Of a DNA stretch of 64,000 nt, positions 48,296-59,931 are shown one piece after another. Below the pieces are notes generated by a model. The model was not told the origin of the DNA and ran no database searches. It worked only from the letters and a program-made list of their open reading frames with translations. The position numbers and the translations under genes are program-made. Each line of letters opens with the position of its first letter. The stretch's first letter is position 1. The stretch is from Citrobacter sp. wls619 (lineage in GTDB: Bacteria; Pseudomonadota; Gammaproteobacteria; Enterobacterales; Enterobacteriaceae), in contig NZ_SZXJ01000095.1 in assembly GCF_005281345.1 (NCBI RefSeq), positions 1 through 64,000 on the forward strand. The letters run 5' to 3'.

Positions 48296-49711
48296 GTGCG
48301 CTTGATGGAAACCAGAAAGCTGTCGGTGAAAGAAAAGATCGGCTATGGAATGGGCGATGCCGGATGCAACATCATATTCGGCGCTATCATGCTGTTTGTT
48401 AACTATTTTTACACAGATATTTTTGGTCTTGCGCCTGCGCTTGTCGGCGTATTACTGCTCTCTGTACGCGTCATTGATGCTGTTACTGACCCTATCATGG
48501 GGGCAATGGCCGATCGTACTCGCAGTAAATATGGTCGGTTTCGTCCATGGCTTCTGTGGATGGCTTTCCCCTACGCATTATTCAGCGTACTGATGTTTAC
48601 CACCCCGGAGTGGACGTATAACAGCAAAGTTATCTATGCGTTTGTCACCTACTTCCTGCTCTCTATTACCTACACAGCAATCAACATTCCCTACTGTTCA
48701 CTCGGTAGCGTCATCACCAACGATCCGAAAGAACGCGTCGCCTGCCAGTCGTATCGTTTCGTGCTGGTCGGGATTGCAACTCTGCTACTCTCACTCACGC
48801 TACTGCCAATGGCTGACTGGTTTGGCGGGGAAGATAAAGCCAAAGGCTATCAGATGGCGATGGCCGTGCTGGCTTTCATTGGTATGTGCATGTTCCTGTT
48901 TTGTTTCGCAACCGTGCGCGAACGTGTACGCCCTGCGGTACCCACGAACGACGATTTGAAAGCCGATCTAAAAGACGTGTGGAAGAACGATCAATGGGTG
49001 AAAATCCTGCTATTAACCTTGTGCAACGTCTGTCCGGGCTTTATTCGTATGGCTGCCACCATGTACTACGTCACCTGGGTTATGCAGCAAAGCACACAGT
49101 TCGCAACGTTGTTTATCAGCCTTGGCGTGGTCGGCATGATGATCGGCAGTATGCTCGCGAAGGTATTAACTGACCGCTGGTGCAAACTGAAAGTCTTCTT
49201 CTGGACCAACATCGTACTGGCGGTGTTCTCCGGCGCGTTTTACTTCTTCGATCCGAAAGCCACCATGATGATTATGGTGCTCTACTTCCTGCTCAACATC
49301 CTGCATCAGATCCCTTCCCCACTGCACTGGTCGCTGATGGCGGATGTGGATGACTACGGCGAGTGGAAAACCGGTAAACGTATTACCGGGATCAGCTTCT
49401 CCGGCAACCTATTCTTCCTGAAGCTGGGGCTGGCGATTGCCGGCGCGATGGTGGGATTCCTGCTCTCCTGGTACGGTTACGACGCAGGCGCTAAAGCGCA
49501 AAGTGACTCCGCGATTAACGGCATTATGCTGTTGTTCACGATTATTCCGGGCGTCGGTTATCTGATTACGGCTGGCGTGGTTCGTCTACTGAAAGTTGAC
49601 CGCGAATTTATGCAGCAAATCCAGTCAGACCTGGAAAAACGCCGCGCCAACTACCGTGAATTGAATGAGTACCATGACGTTAAATCGACTGAACATGTAA
49701 GGAAAGCCTGA
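48296..49711 (+). CDS. Glycoside-pentoside-hexuronide (GPH) family sugar symporter
   Basis: Membrane transporter of 471 residues with about 12 helices, similar to MelB and YagG/YicJ-type cation symporters (start MRLMETRKLSVKEKIGYGMGDAGCNIIF; the Met at 48305, METRKLS, is an alternative preceded by GGAG). The GPH signature region DPIMGAMADRTRSKYGRFRPW is clear. It overlaps the following GH43 gene by one base (TGATG), which points to uptake of the glycoside that the enzyme cuts. A similar pair is, as I recall, present near aroP in Salmonella. Confidence 0.9.
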   Translation: MRLMETRKLSVKEKIGYGMGDAGCNIIFGAIMLFVNYFYTDIFGLAPALVGVLLLSVRVIDAVTDPIMGAMADRTRSKYGRFRPWLLWMAFPYALFSVLMFTTPEWTYNSKVIYAFVTYFLLSITYTAINIPYCSLGSVITNDPKERVACQSYRFVLVGIATLLLSLTLLPMADWFGGEDKAKGYQMAMAVLAFIGMCMFLFCFATVRERVRPAVPTNDDLKADLKDVWKNDQWVKILLLTLCNVCPGFIRMAATMYYVTWVMQQSTQFATLFISLGVVGMMIGSMLAKVLTDRWCKLKVFFWTNIVLAVFSGAFYFFDPKATMMIMVLYFLLNILHQIPSPLHWSLMADVDDYGEWKTGKRITGISFSGNLFFLKLGLAIAGAMVGFLLSWYGYDAGAKAQSDSAINGIMLLFTIIPGVGYLITAGVVRLLKVDREFMQQIQSDLEKRRANYRELNEYHDVKSTEHVRKA

Positions 49712-50661
49712 TGAATCAGTGGCCGAATCCCTTTATCGAACAGCGTGCCGATCCGTTTATCCTGCGAGACGGTAACCACTATTATTTCATTGCTTCAGTA
49801 CCTGAATATGACCGACTGGAGCTGCGTCGAGCTGACTCTCTGGAGGGATTGCGCACCGCGGAACCTGTTGTTGTCTGGCGCAAACCGGACAGCGGCCCAA
49901 TGAGTCAGCTTATCTGGGCCCCCGAGATCCACGCTATTGCCGGTAAGTGGTATATCTACTTTGCGGCCACGCACACTCAGGCGCTTGATACGCTGGGTAT
50001 GTTCCAGCACCGCATGTTTGCGTTGGAGTGCGCAGATGCCGATCCGCTAAGCGGTAAGTGGGTTGAGAAGGGGCAAATTAAAACCCAGTTTGATACCTTC
50101 GCGCTTGATGCCACCACGTTTAACCATCAAGGGAAACAGTGGTATTTGTGGGCACAGAAATCGCCTGATATTGCCGGGAACTCCAATATTTATCTCGCCG
50201 AGATGGAAAACCCTTGGACGATTAAAGGTCAGCCGGCGATGCTCAGCCATCCGGAATATGACTGGGAATGTCGGGGATTTTGGGTCAACGAAGGTCCAGC
50301 CGTCGTGGTGCACGGAGACAAATTGTTTGTCAGTTACTCCGCCAGCGCAACCGATGAAAACTACTGCATGGGTTTACTGTGGATTGACCTCAACGCCGAT
50401 CCGCTCAACCCGGAAAACTGGCATAAGTCACCGCGTCCGGTCTTCACCACCAGCTATGAAAACCGTCAGTATGGGCCCGGGCACAACAGCTTTACGCAAA
50501 CGCCGGAAGGGGATGATGTACTGGTGTATCACGCAAGGAATTACACCGAAATCGAGGGCGATCCGCTGTATGACCCGAATCGCCACACCCGACTGAAGCT
50601 CGTGCGCTGGGACGAAAACGGGATGCCGGATTTTGGCGTGCCGCCTGCTGATACGCTTTAA
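49711..50661 (+). CDS. Glycoside hydrolase family 43 enzyme
   Basis: Predicted cytoplasmic glycosidase of 316 residues. The five-blade propeller residues of GH43 are visible: Asp14 in RADPFIL (catalytic base), the Asp in the middle part (FDTFALDATTF, about 133), and the Glu of FWVNEGPAVV near 190 as general acid. No signal peptide is present. Related enzymes are beta-xylosidases or alpha-L-arabinofuranosidases; the sugar is unknown. It is coupled to the upstream symporter. Confidence 0.87.
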   Translation: MNQWPNPFIEQRADPFILRDGNHYYFIASVPEYDRLELRRADSLEGLRTAEPVVVWRKPDSGPMSQLIWAPEIHAIAGKWYIYFAATHTQALDTLGMFQHRMFALECADADPLSGKWVEKGQIKTQFDTFALDATTFNHQGKQWYLWAQKSPDIAGNSNIYLAEMENPWTIKGQPAMLSHPEYDWECRGFWVNEGPAVVVHGDKLFVSYSASATDENYCMGLLWIDLNADPLNPENWHKSPRPVFTTSYENRQYGPGHNSFTQTPEGDDVLVYHARNYTEIEGDPLYDPNRHTRLKLVRWDENGMPDFGVPPADTL

Positions 50662-50668
50662 AATGTTT

Positions 50669-50727
50669 GCCCGGTGGCGCTGCGCTTACCGGGCCTACAC
50701 TTTTTTCCATTGTAGGCCGGATAAGCG
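50669..50727. repeat. REP elements between GH43 gene and ampE
   Basis: GCCCGGTGGCGC-TGCGCTTACCGGGCCTAC is a full REP; GTAGGCCGGATAAGCG is a second arm running up to the ampE stop codon. Confidence 0.75.
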
Positions 50728-51578
50728 CTAGATCAGCGTGCCATAAATGGTCAGCAGCGCAATCACCACAACCACGACAAACGACGTTTTCTTCGCCATT
50801 GCAACGGCTGCTTTCGGCGTTTCGACCTTATCAGTATGCGGCTCACGCGCCAGCGAGAACTGCGCCAGACGGGTCAACACCTGATACTGGGAAGTATGCA
50901 TATCCGCCAGCGATGCAAACCAGGCAGGCAACGCCTTCTCACCGTGTCCTAACAGCGCATAGACCACCCCCGCCAGACGTACCGGAATCCAGTCCAGGAT
51001 ATGCAGGATCGCATCAATACCTGACTGCAGACGCTGATGCGGTGTCTGGTAGCGCGCCAGCCAGGACTGCCACGCACGCAAAAAGGCATAGCCGACCAGC
51101 GTCACCGGTCCCCATGGACCACCGACGATCAACCAGAATAACGGCGCCAGATAAAAACGGAAGTTGTTCCATAACAGCGCATTTTGTAGCTCACGCAGAA
51201 ACTCTCGTTCATCACAATCCGGCGGCACGCCATGAATCAGCGTCAGTTCGCTGGCCATCGCCTCACGGGCGTGCGCATCATTCCGTGAAGCCGCATTCAG
51301 GTAGGCATGATAATGAAGGCGCACCTTGCCAGCACCGATGCACAGCAAACCCATTAAAATCCACACCACCAACAGCGGAACATTAAATAACAGCCCATGC
51401 AGCGCACGCAGCAACAGGAATGTCACCGCCATCGCAATAATGGTCATTGCTAACGTTCGCGCCATAGAGAAATGCTTAACCCGCCGGAAAAAGGCCTCAA
51501 TCCGGTGATCAAGCTGCCAGTGCTCACCCAGCTTAAACAAGCGCTCAACAATCAGCACCAGTAATGTTGTAAACAGCG

Positions 51579-51582
<4 letters not shown>
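50728..51582 (-). CDS. ampE: Inner membrane protein AmpE
   Basis: Integral membrane protein of 284 residues from the ampDE operon, associated with beta-lactamase regulation signalling; its exact role is unclear. It has about four membrane segments, including a start [15 protein letters not shown] and an end [16 protein letters not shown]. The ATG overlaps the ampD stop by four bases (ATGA). The stop codon lies at the edge of a REP element. Confidence 0.95.
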
Positions 51583-53123
<1,541 letters not shown>

Positions 53124-53136
53124 TCGCTGACTGTTC

Positions 53137-53169
53137 TGCCCGATGGCGCTTCGCGTATCGGGCCTACAG
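53137..53169. repeat. REP element after nadC
   Basis: GCCCGATGGCGC-TTCGCGTATCGGGCCTAC is a REP palindrome in the gap between nadC and ppdD. Confidence 0.75.
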
Positions 53170-53350
53170 CCCCCAGCCGTATACGCCGTCGCTCGGCGGT
53201 TTATTCGAGCGCCTTCGCAAATACGTTGTCTGATTCTGTAATTTCGTAATATTCATCTGAACCGGCCTTCTCGTTCTATTTTTTGCCCCTCGCCTAAAAT
53301 CCCTTCGATTTGCCAAAGTAGCGCCAGCTAACTCAAGGAGCAAATCAACC

Positions 53351-53788
53351 ATGGACAAACAACGAGGTTTCACGCTTATCGAACTGATGGTGGTCATTGG
53401 CATCATTGCCATCCTCAGCGCTATTGGTATCCCGGCTTATCAAAACTATCTGCGCAAAGCCGCGCTGACAGACATGCTGCAAACCTTTGTCCCCTACCGT
53501 ACTGCCGTCGAACTCTGCGCGCTGGAGCACGGCGGAACAGAAACCTGTGATGCCGGAACAAATGGGATCCCCTCTGTGACCACCACCCGCTATGTCTCAG
53601 GTATGAGCGTTGAAAAAGGTATCGTCAGCCTTACTGGGCAGGAAAGTCTGAATGGGCTAAGTATCACCATGACGCCCGGTTGGGACAACGCCAACGGCAT
53701 AACGGGCTGGAATCGCAACTGCGCTATCCAGAATGACAGCGCGCTGCAACAGGCCTGTGAAGACGTTTTTCGCTTTGATGCCAACTAA
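53351..53788 (+). CDS. ppdD: Type IV prepilin PpdD
   Basis: Major type IVa pilin-like subunit of 145 residues. The short leader MDKQRG is followed by the conserved FTLIELMVVIGIIAILSA; cleavage after Gly6 and a Glu at +5 are as expected for prepilin peptidase. Two Cys pairs are present near the C-terminal end (LCALEHGGTETC and NCAIQ ... QQACED). It is the first gene of ppdD-hofBC. Confidence 0.95.
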   Translation: MDKQRGFTLIELMVVIGIIAILSAIGIPAYQNYLRKAALTDMLQTFVPYRTAVELCALEHGGTETCDAGTNGIPSVTTTRYVSGMSVEKGIVSLTGQESLNGLSITMTPGWDNANGITGWNRNCAIQNDSALQQACEDVFRFDAN

Positions 53789-53797
53789 GGAAAAGAG

Positions 53798-55183
53798 ATG
53801 AATACCACACAACTAACGGCACTTTGCCAACGTTATCAGGGAATATTGCTGGATGCAGACAATGACGTGGTGCATATCGCCGTTGTGGATGCCCCTTCCC
53901 ACGAACTGCTGGATGCACTGCATTTTGCAACGACCAGGCGTATCGATATTGTGTGCTGGACGCGTCAGCAAATGGAGGGCCACACGCACGCACCGCGTAA
54001 AATGCTCCCGGCCATCATCACAGAAAGCAGCGCAACTGCCGCAGAGTTGCTGAACCATGCTTTTCAATCCGCATTGGCACAACGGGCTTCTGATATTCAT
54101 ATTGAACCTGCGGAGAATCACTACCGGATCAGGATACGTGTGGATGGCGTACTACACACATTACCGGAAGTCACCACAGAGATGGGCATTGCTCTCACTG
54201 CAAGATTAAAGGTGTTAGGTAGTCTGGATATTGCCGAGCACCGACTCCCGCAAGATGGGCAATTTACCGTGGAGATTTCAGGTGACCCCATTTCGTTTCG
54301 CATCGCCACGCTGCCTTGCCGATGGGGTGAAAAAGTAGTGCTACGCCTGCTTCACCAGGTTAATCAAACGCTGGAGATCAACGCACTGGGCATGCATGAG
54401 GCACAGCTGGCTGCGTTTTCACAAGCATTACAGCAACCGCAGGGATTGATTCTGGTCACCGGGCCGACCGGGAGCGGCAAAACGGTTACCCTGTACAGTG
54501 CGCTACAAACCCGAAACACCCCCGATGTGAATCTCTGTAGCGTAGAAGATCCGGTCGAGATCCCCATTGAAGGGCTCAATCAGACACAAATTCATCCTCG
54601 CGCCGGGCTTAATTTTCAGGGTGTATTACGTGCACTACTGCGCCAGGATCCCGACATCATTATGGTGGGCGAAATCCGCGACGGCGAAACAGCTGAGATT
54701 GCCCTCAAAGCCGCACAAACCGGTCATTTGGTTCTTTCGACACTGCATACCAATTCCACCAGTGAAACACTGATACGCCTGCAGCAAATGGGGGTGGCAC
54801 GCTGGATGATTGCCTCCGCGCTGACGTTAATTGTTGCGCAGCGATTAGTCAGAAAATTATGCCCACATTGTCGGCGACGACTTGATACGCCCATAACACT
54901 CCCGGCAACACTTTGGCCTACGCCACTACCGCATTGGCAGGCACCCGGTTGCCAACACTGCTATCACGGGTTTTATGGTCGAACCGCTCTGTTTGAAGTA
55001 CTGCCCATTACGCCTGCGTTGCGACAACGTATTGCCGATGGCTCATCCGCAGACGTTGTGGAATCAGATGCTCAGCAAGCGGGCATGAGTACGCTTTTCG
55101 AAGATGGCTGTCAGGCTGTGGAACAAGGGTTAACGACATTTGAAGAACTGATCCGCGTACTGGGCACGCCCCATGTCAACTAA
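53798..55183 (+). CDS. hofB: GspE/PilB-type assembly ATPase HofB
   Basis: Predicted type IV pilus assembly ATPase, 461 residues. Walker A is TGPTGSGKTVT near residues 223-233; the Asp and His boxes follow (EDPVEIPIEGLNQTQIHPRAGL, then QDPDIIMVGEIRD). A tetra-Cys zinc site is present (CPHCRRR and CQHCYHG). It begins 9 bases after ppdD and overlaps hofC by 11 bases. Confidence 0.95.
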   Translation: MNTTQLTALCQRYQGILLDADNDVVHIAVVDAPSHELLDALHFATTRRIDIVCWTRQQMEGHTHAPRKMLPAIITESSATAAELLNHAFQSALAQRASDIHIEPAENHYRIRIRVDGVLHTLPEVTTEMGIALTARLKVLGSLDIAEHRLPQDGQFTVEISGDPISFRIATLPCRWGEKVVLRLLHQVNQTLEINALGMHEAQLAAFSQALQQPQGLILVTGPTGSGKTVTLYSALQTRNTPDVNLCSVEDPVEIPIEGLNQTQIHPRAGLNFQGVLRALLRQDPDIIMVGEIRDGETAEIALKAAQTGHLVLSTLHTNSTSETLIRLQQMGVARWMIASALTLIVAQRLVRKLCPHCRRRLDTPITLPATLWPTPLPHWQAPGCQHCYHGFYGRTALFEVLPITPALRQRIADGSSADVVESDAQQAGMSTLFEDGCQAVEQGLTTFEELIRVLGTPHVN

Positions 55184-56375
55184 ACACCTCTGGCGCTGGC
55201 AAGGAATAACCCACGAAGGTCAGCCTGTAGCAGGGATGCTATGGGCTGATACCCGGCCATCGCTCCTGTTTGTGCTCGAACAACAGCAAATTACACCGAT
55301 TCGCATTAACCGTATGCGCGTTAAAACCTCGCACTGGAGCAGAGCAAACAGTGCCGAAGCCATACGCCAGTTGGCGACATTGCTTAAAGCGGGATTGACG
55401 CTTTCTGCAGGGTTAACTCTGCTCGCAGAACAGCATCCCAGCAACCAGTGGCAGGCATTACTGCGCACGCTGGCTTACGATATGGAACAAGGCATTGCGC
55501 TGTCAGCCTCGCTTTCGCGGTGGCAACACGTATTTCCCCCGCTGTACCAGGCAATGATCCGCACCGGAGAACTAACGGGCAAACTGGACGACTGCTGCTT
55601 TGAACTTGCCCGTCAGCAAAAAAACCAACAGCAACTGGCGGATAAAGTTAAAAAAGCCCTACGCTATCCCATTATCATTCTTGCCATGGCGATAATGGTC
55701 GTGCTGGCGATGCTGCATTTTGTGTTACCTGAATTTGCCGCCATCTATCGCACGTTCAACACCCCGCTACCGGCGCTCACTCAGTGGATTATGGCCGCGT
55801 CACATTACAGCAGTCGATGGGGATGGCTGGCAGGGTTGCTCTGCCTGGTGCTGGGAACAACATACGGGTTGGTAAAGCAGAAACCCTACTGGCTTATTCT
55901 GCGCCAGAAAATACTGCTGCACTTCCCCATCATCGGGCCGATGGTCAGAGGGCAAAAACTCACACAGATCTTCACCGTACTGGCATTAACACAAAACGCG
56001 GGCATTCCCTTTCTGCAAGGTCTGGAAAGTGTCACTGAAACCCTTAACTGCCCTTATTGGTCCCAACGTTTGGCACAGGTGCATCACGATATCAGCGCCG
56101 GGAAGCCGGTATGGCTGGCACTTAAGAATAGCGGTGAATTTAGTCCACTGTGCTTGCAACTGGTGAGAACCGGTGAAGCTTCCGGCTCTCTGGATGCGAT
56201 GCTGCAAAATCTCGCCCGACATCACAGCGAATACACGCTGTCTCAGGCCGAAAATTTAGCGGCATTACTTGAGCCAGCCTTGCTTGTCATTACGGGGTTG
56301 ATTATCGGTACGCTGGTTGTGGCAATGTATTTACCGATATTTCATCTGGGAGATGCAATGAGTGGCGTGGGATAA
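55173..56375 (+). CDS. hofC: GspF/PilC-type inner membrane assembly protein HofC
   Basis: Inner membrane platform protein of pilus/type II secretion type, 400 residues. Two GspF domains (about 65-190 and 270-392) each show the ALTQNAGIPFLQGLE/ATLLKAGLTLSAGL-type helices, with three membrane segments. The overlap of 11 bases with hofB suggests coupling. The rest of a type IV pilus apparatus is not here; other genes would be at distant loci as in E. coli. Confidence 0.94.
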   Translation: MSTKHLWRWQGITHEGQPVAGMLWADTRPSLLFVLEQQQITPIRINRMRVKTSHWSRANSAEAIRQLATLLKAGLTLSAGLTLLAEQHPSNQWQALLRTLAYDMEQGIALSASLSRWQHVFPPLYQAMIRTGELTGKLDDCCFELARQQKNQQQLADKVKKALRYPIIILAMAIMVVLAMLHFVLPEFAAIYRTFNTPLPALTQWIMAASHYSSRWGWLAGLLCLVLGTTYGLVKQKPYWLILRQKILLHFPIIGPMVRGQKLTQIFTVLALTQNAGIPFLQGLESVTETLNCPYWSQRLAQVHHDISAGKPVWLALKNSGEFSPLCLQLVRTGEASGSLDAMLQNLARHHSEYTLSQAENLAALLEPALLVITGLIIGTLVVAMYLPIFHLGDAMSGVG

Positions 56376-56382
56376 GTTCAAA

Positions 56383-56462
56383 TGTCGGATGGCTGCATAA
56401 ACGCCTGATCAGGCCTACACTGAGCATGAGCGTAGGCCTGATAAGCTGTGCGCCATCAGGCG
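56383..56462. repeat. REP elements between hofC and guaC
   Basis: Two to three REP units (GCCTGATCAGGCCTACA and GTAGGCCTGATAAGC ... GCGCCATCAGGCG) fill the convergent gap, a typical BIME. Confidence 0.75.
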
Positions 56463-56482
56463 TTTAACAGTACAACCTGTTC

Positions 56483-57526
56483 TTACAGGCTATTGAAAAC
56501 GCGGTTTTCTTGTTCCTGTACGCGAATAAAGGTTGTACGTTTGGTCAGCTCTTTCAGGCGGGATGCACCGACATAAGTACAGGCTGAACGCAGGCCGCCA
56601 AGGATATCACGAGCGGTGTTATCAACCGGGCCACGCAGCGGCAGCTTAACGGTTTTACCTTCAGCGGCACGATACTGAGCAACACCACCAACATGGCGCG
56701 TCATAGCAGACTCAGAGCTCATACCGTAGAACAGCATGAATTTCTCGCCGTTCTCTTCAACGATTTTACCGCCGCTTTCTTCATGACCAGCCAGCATGCC
56801 GCCGAGCATCACGAAGTCCGCACCACCGCCAAACGCTTTTGCCACATCACCCGGCATTGTGCAGCCACCGTCGCTGACAATCATGCCGCCCAGGCCGTGC
56901 GCTGCATCAGCACATTCAATGACGGCAGAAAGCTGCGGATAGCCAACGCCGGTTTTTACGCGGGTGGTACATACAGAACCCGGGCCAATGCCCACTTTGA
57001 CGATATCAGCGCCGGAAAGCACCAGCTCTTCACACATCTCGCCGGTGACTACGTTGCCAGCACAGATCGTTTTTGTCGGCCAGGCCGCACGTGCTTTCGA
57101 CACAAACTGAACAAAGTACTCTGAATAGCCATTTGCCACATCAATGCAGATAAAGTTCAGCGCTGGATTCAGTGCCAGAATCTGTTTGGTTTTTTCGAAA
57201 TCAGTGTCCGACGTCCCGGTTGAAACCATCACGTGTTTCAGTACATCGGCAGAGGAATCCGCAATGAAAGCAGCCCAGTCTTCAACAGAATAGTGTTTAT
57301 GCACAGCGGTCAGGATGTCGAAGGAGGCTAGCGCCGTTGCCATGGCAAACGTCCCGACGGTGTCCATGTTCGCGGCGATAATCGGCACGCCGGACCAGGT
57401 CTGACCTGAATGTTTAAAGGTGAATTGACGTTCCAGTTCAACATCGGAACGACTTTTGAGAGTAGAACGCTTAGGGCGGATAAGAACGTCTTTGAAACCT
57501 AACTTCAGATCTTCTTCGATACGCAT
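56483..57526 (-). CDS. guaC: GMP reductase
   Basis: Converts GMP to IMP with NADPH in purine salvage. The 347 residues equal E. coli GuaC. The catalytic Cys is in [18 protein letters not shown] (about residue 186), and the phosphate-binding loop [10 protein letters not shown] is visible. It is convergent with hofC and divergent from coaE. Confidence 0.97.
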   Translation of the reverse strand: MRIEEDLKLGFKDVLIRPKRSTLKSRSDVELERQFTFKHSGQTWSGVPIIAANMDTVGTFAMATALASFDILTAVHKHYSVEDWAAFIADSSADVLKHVMVSTGTSDTDFEKTKQILALNPALNFICIDVANGYSEYFVQFVSKARAAWPTKTICAGNVVTGEMCEELVLSGADIVKVGIGPGSVCTTRVKTGVGYPQLSAVIECADAAHGLGGMIVSDGGCTMPGDVAKAFGGGADFVMLGGMLAGHEESGGKIVEENGEKFMLFYGMSSESAMTRHVGGVAQYRAAEGKTVKLPLRGPVDNTARDILGGLRSACTYVGASRLKELTKRTTFIRVQEQENRVFNSL

Positions 57527-57751
57527 GTGCGGATTCCTGGGGTTAATGGCGAAAAATCGAAACTCACAACTCCAGTGACGCTATCATACGCACTAATCAA
57601 TGCCGCGCAAGACTGCGAAATTCTCTTTTTTTACGCTACAATCCCATAAATTTACCTGGCGATTAGTAGGTTAATCCTGCATCAGCTTCGCCTTCGCATG
57701 CTTAATTTTTAACTGTTTGATAATCAAACCAAAACTCCAGGATCTGGATCT

Positions 57752-59115
<1,364 letters not shown>

Positions 59116-59124
59116 GGAGTTAAG

Positions 59125-59319
59125 ATGTCTGAACAAACTATCGTAAACTGCCCAACCTGCGGTAAAGCTGTCGTGTGGGCAGAAGTCAGTCCGTTTCGTC
59201 CATTCTGCAGCAAACGTTGTCAGTTAATCGACCTGGGTGAATGGGCCGCGGAAGAGAAGCGAATCCCAAGCTCCGGCGATCTGTCAGAAAGCGATGACTG
59301 GAGCGAAGAGCAGAAGTAA
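59125..59319 (+). CDS. yacG: DNA gyrase inhibitor YacG
   Basis: Small zinc-finger protein of 64 residues; E. coli YacG binds GyrB and blocks its DNA binding. The four Cys are visible in [10 protein letters not shown] and [14 protein letters not shown]. It starts 9 bases after zapD, behind AAGGAG, and ends with an acidic tail. Confidence 0.95.
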   Translation: MSEQTIVNCPTCGKAVVWAEVSPFRPFCSKRCQLIDLGEWAAEEKRIPSSGDLSESDDWSEEQK

Positions 59320-59330
59320 TTCTGCCAAAA

Positions 59331-59478
59331 CGGGATAAGGCAACGCCGCATCCGGCCAATTATGGCGGGGGCGCTACGCTTGCCCGCCCTACGTTTTAGT
59401 TCGTAGGTCTGATAAGCGCAGCGCCATCAGGCAAAACAACATAAAATGCCGGATGCGGCGTTGCCTTATCCGGCCTGC
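59331..59478. repeat. BIME with several REP units between yacG and mutT
   Basis: At least three palindromic REP units are seen (GGGATAAGGCAACGCCGCATCCGG with a later inverted partner, GGTCTGATAAGCGCAGCGCCATCAGGC, and GCCGGATGCGG ... CCTTATCCGGCCTGC). This is the longest repeat cluster in the window and separates two convergent genes. Confidence 0.8.
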
Positions 59479-59485
59479 TACACCA

Positions 59486-59875
59486 TTAGCCAGCAATCAA
59501 CTTTTCAATGACCGGCGCATTCGCGGGCGGGAAATCCTGCGCATTCAGAGCATCTTGCGCAATCCACTGCGCCGGTTGCCCCTCTTTTCCCCACGGCTCA
59601 CCTTCCCAGCTTTCAACCAGCCAGAACCATAAAGTGATATGTCTGTCGGGGAACTGGTACTCCAGTTTTTCGAACAGTGAGCAATTAACGGGTGTAATCC
59701 CCACCTCCTCCTGTAACTCACGACTTAACGCCTGCTCTGGTGTTTCACCTGGTTCAATTTTACCGCCGGGAAACTCCAGTTTATTTGCCATGTGAGCATC
59801 GGCGGCACGCTGAGTGATAAAAATCTCGTTATGCTTATTACGAATAATTCCAACCGCGATTTGCAGTACTTTCAT
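59486..59875 (-). CDS. mutT: 8-oxo-dGTP diphosphatase MutT
   Basis: Nudix hydrolase that clears 8-oxo-dGTP and prevents A:T to C:G transversions. The 129 residues start MKVLQIAVGIIRNKHNEIFITQ; the Nudix box is GGKIEPGETPEQALSRELQE followed by EVGI (about 37-60). It lies after secA with a terminator between. Confidence 0.97.
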   Translation of the reverse strand: MKVLQIAVGIIRNKHNEIFITQRAADAHMANKLEFPGGKIEPGETPEQALSRELQEEVGITPVNCSLFEKLEYQFPDRHITLWFWLVESWEGEPWGKEGQPAQWIAQDALNAQDFPPANAPVIEKLIAG

Positions 59876-59890
59876 ATTTATCGTCCATAA

Positions 59891-59916
59891 AAAAGGCGCA
59901 GAATTCTGCGCCTTTT
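59891..59916 (-). terminator. Terminator between secA and mutT
   Basis: The perfect inverted repeat AAAAGGCGCAGAA/TTCTGCGCCTTTT lies 15 bases after the secA stop and is followed by a T-run. It is symmetrical and could stop transcription in both directions. Confidence 0.88.
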
Positions 59917-59931
59917 CAGTGAGTTACTTTC

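Noticed and set aside
59331-59478. Evenly spaced palindromes considered as a CRISPR array
   Set aside because: Units are imperfect REP palindromes without constant spacers and no cas genes occur in the window.
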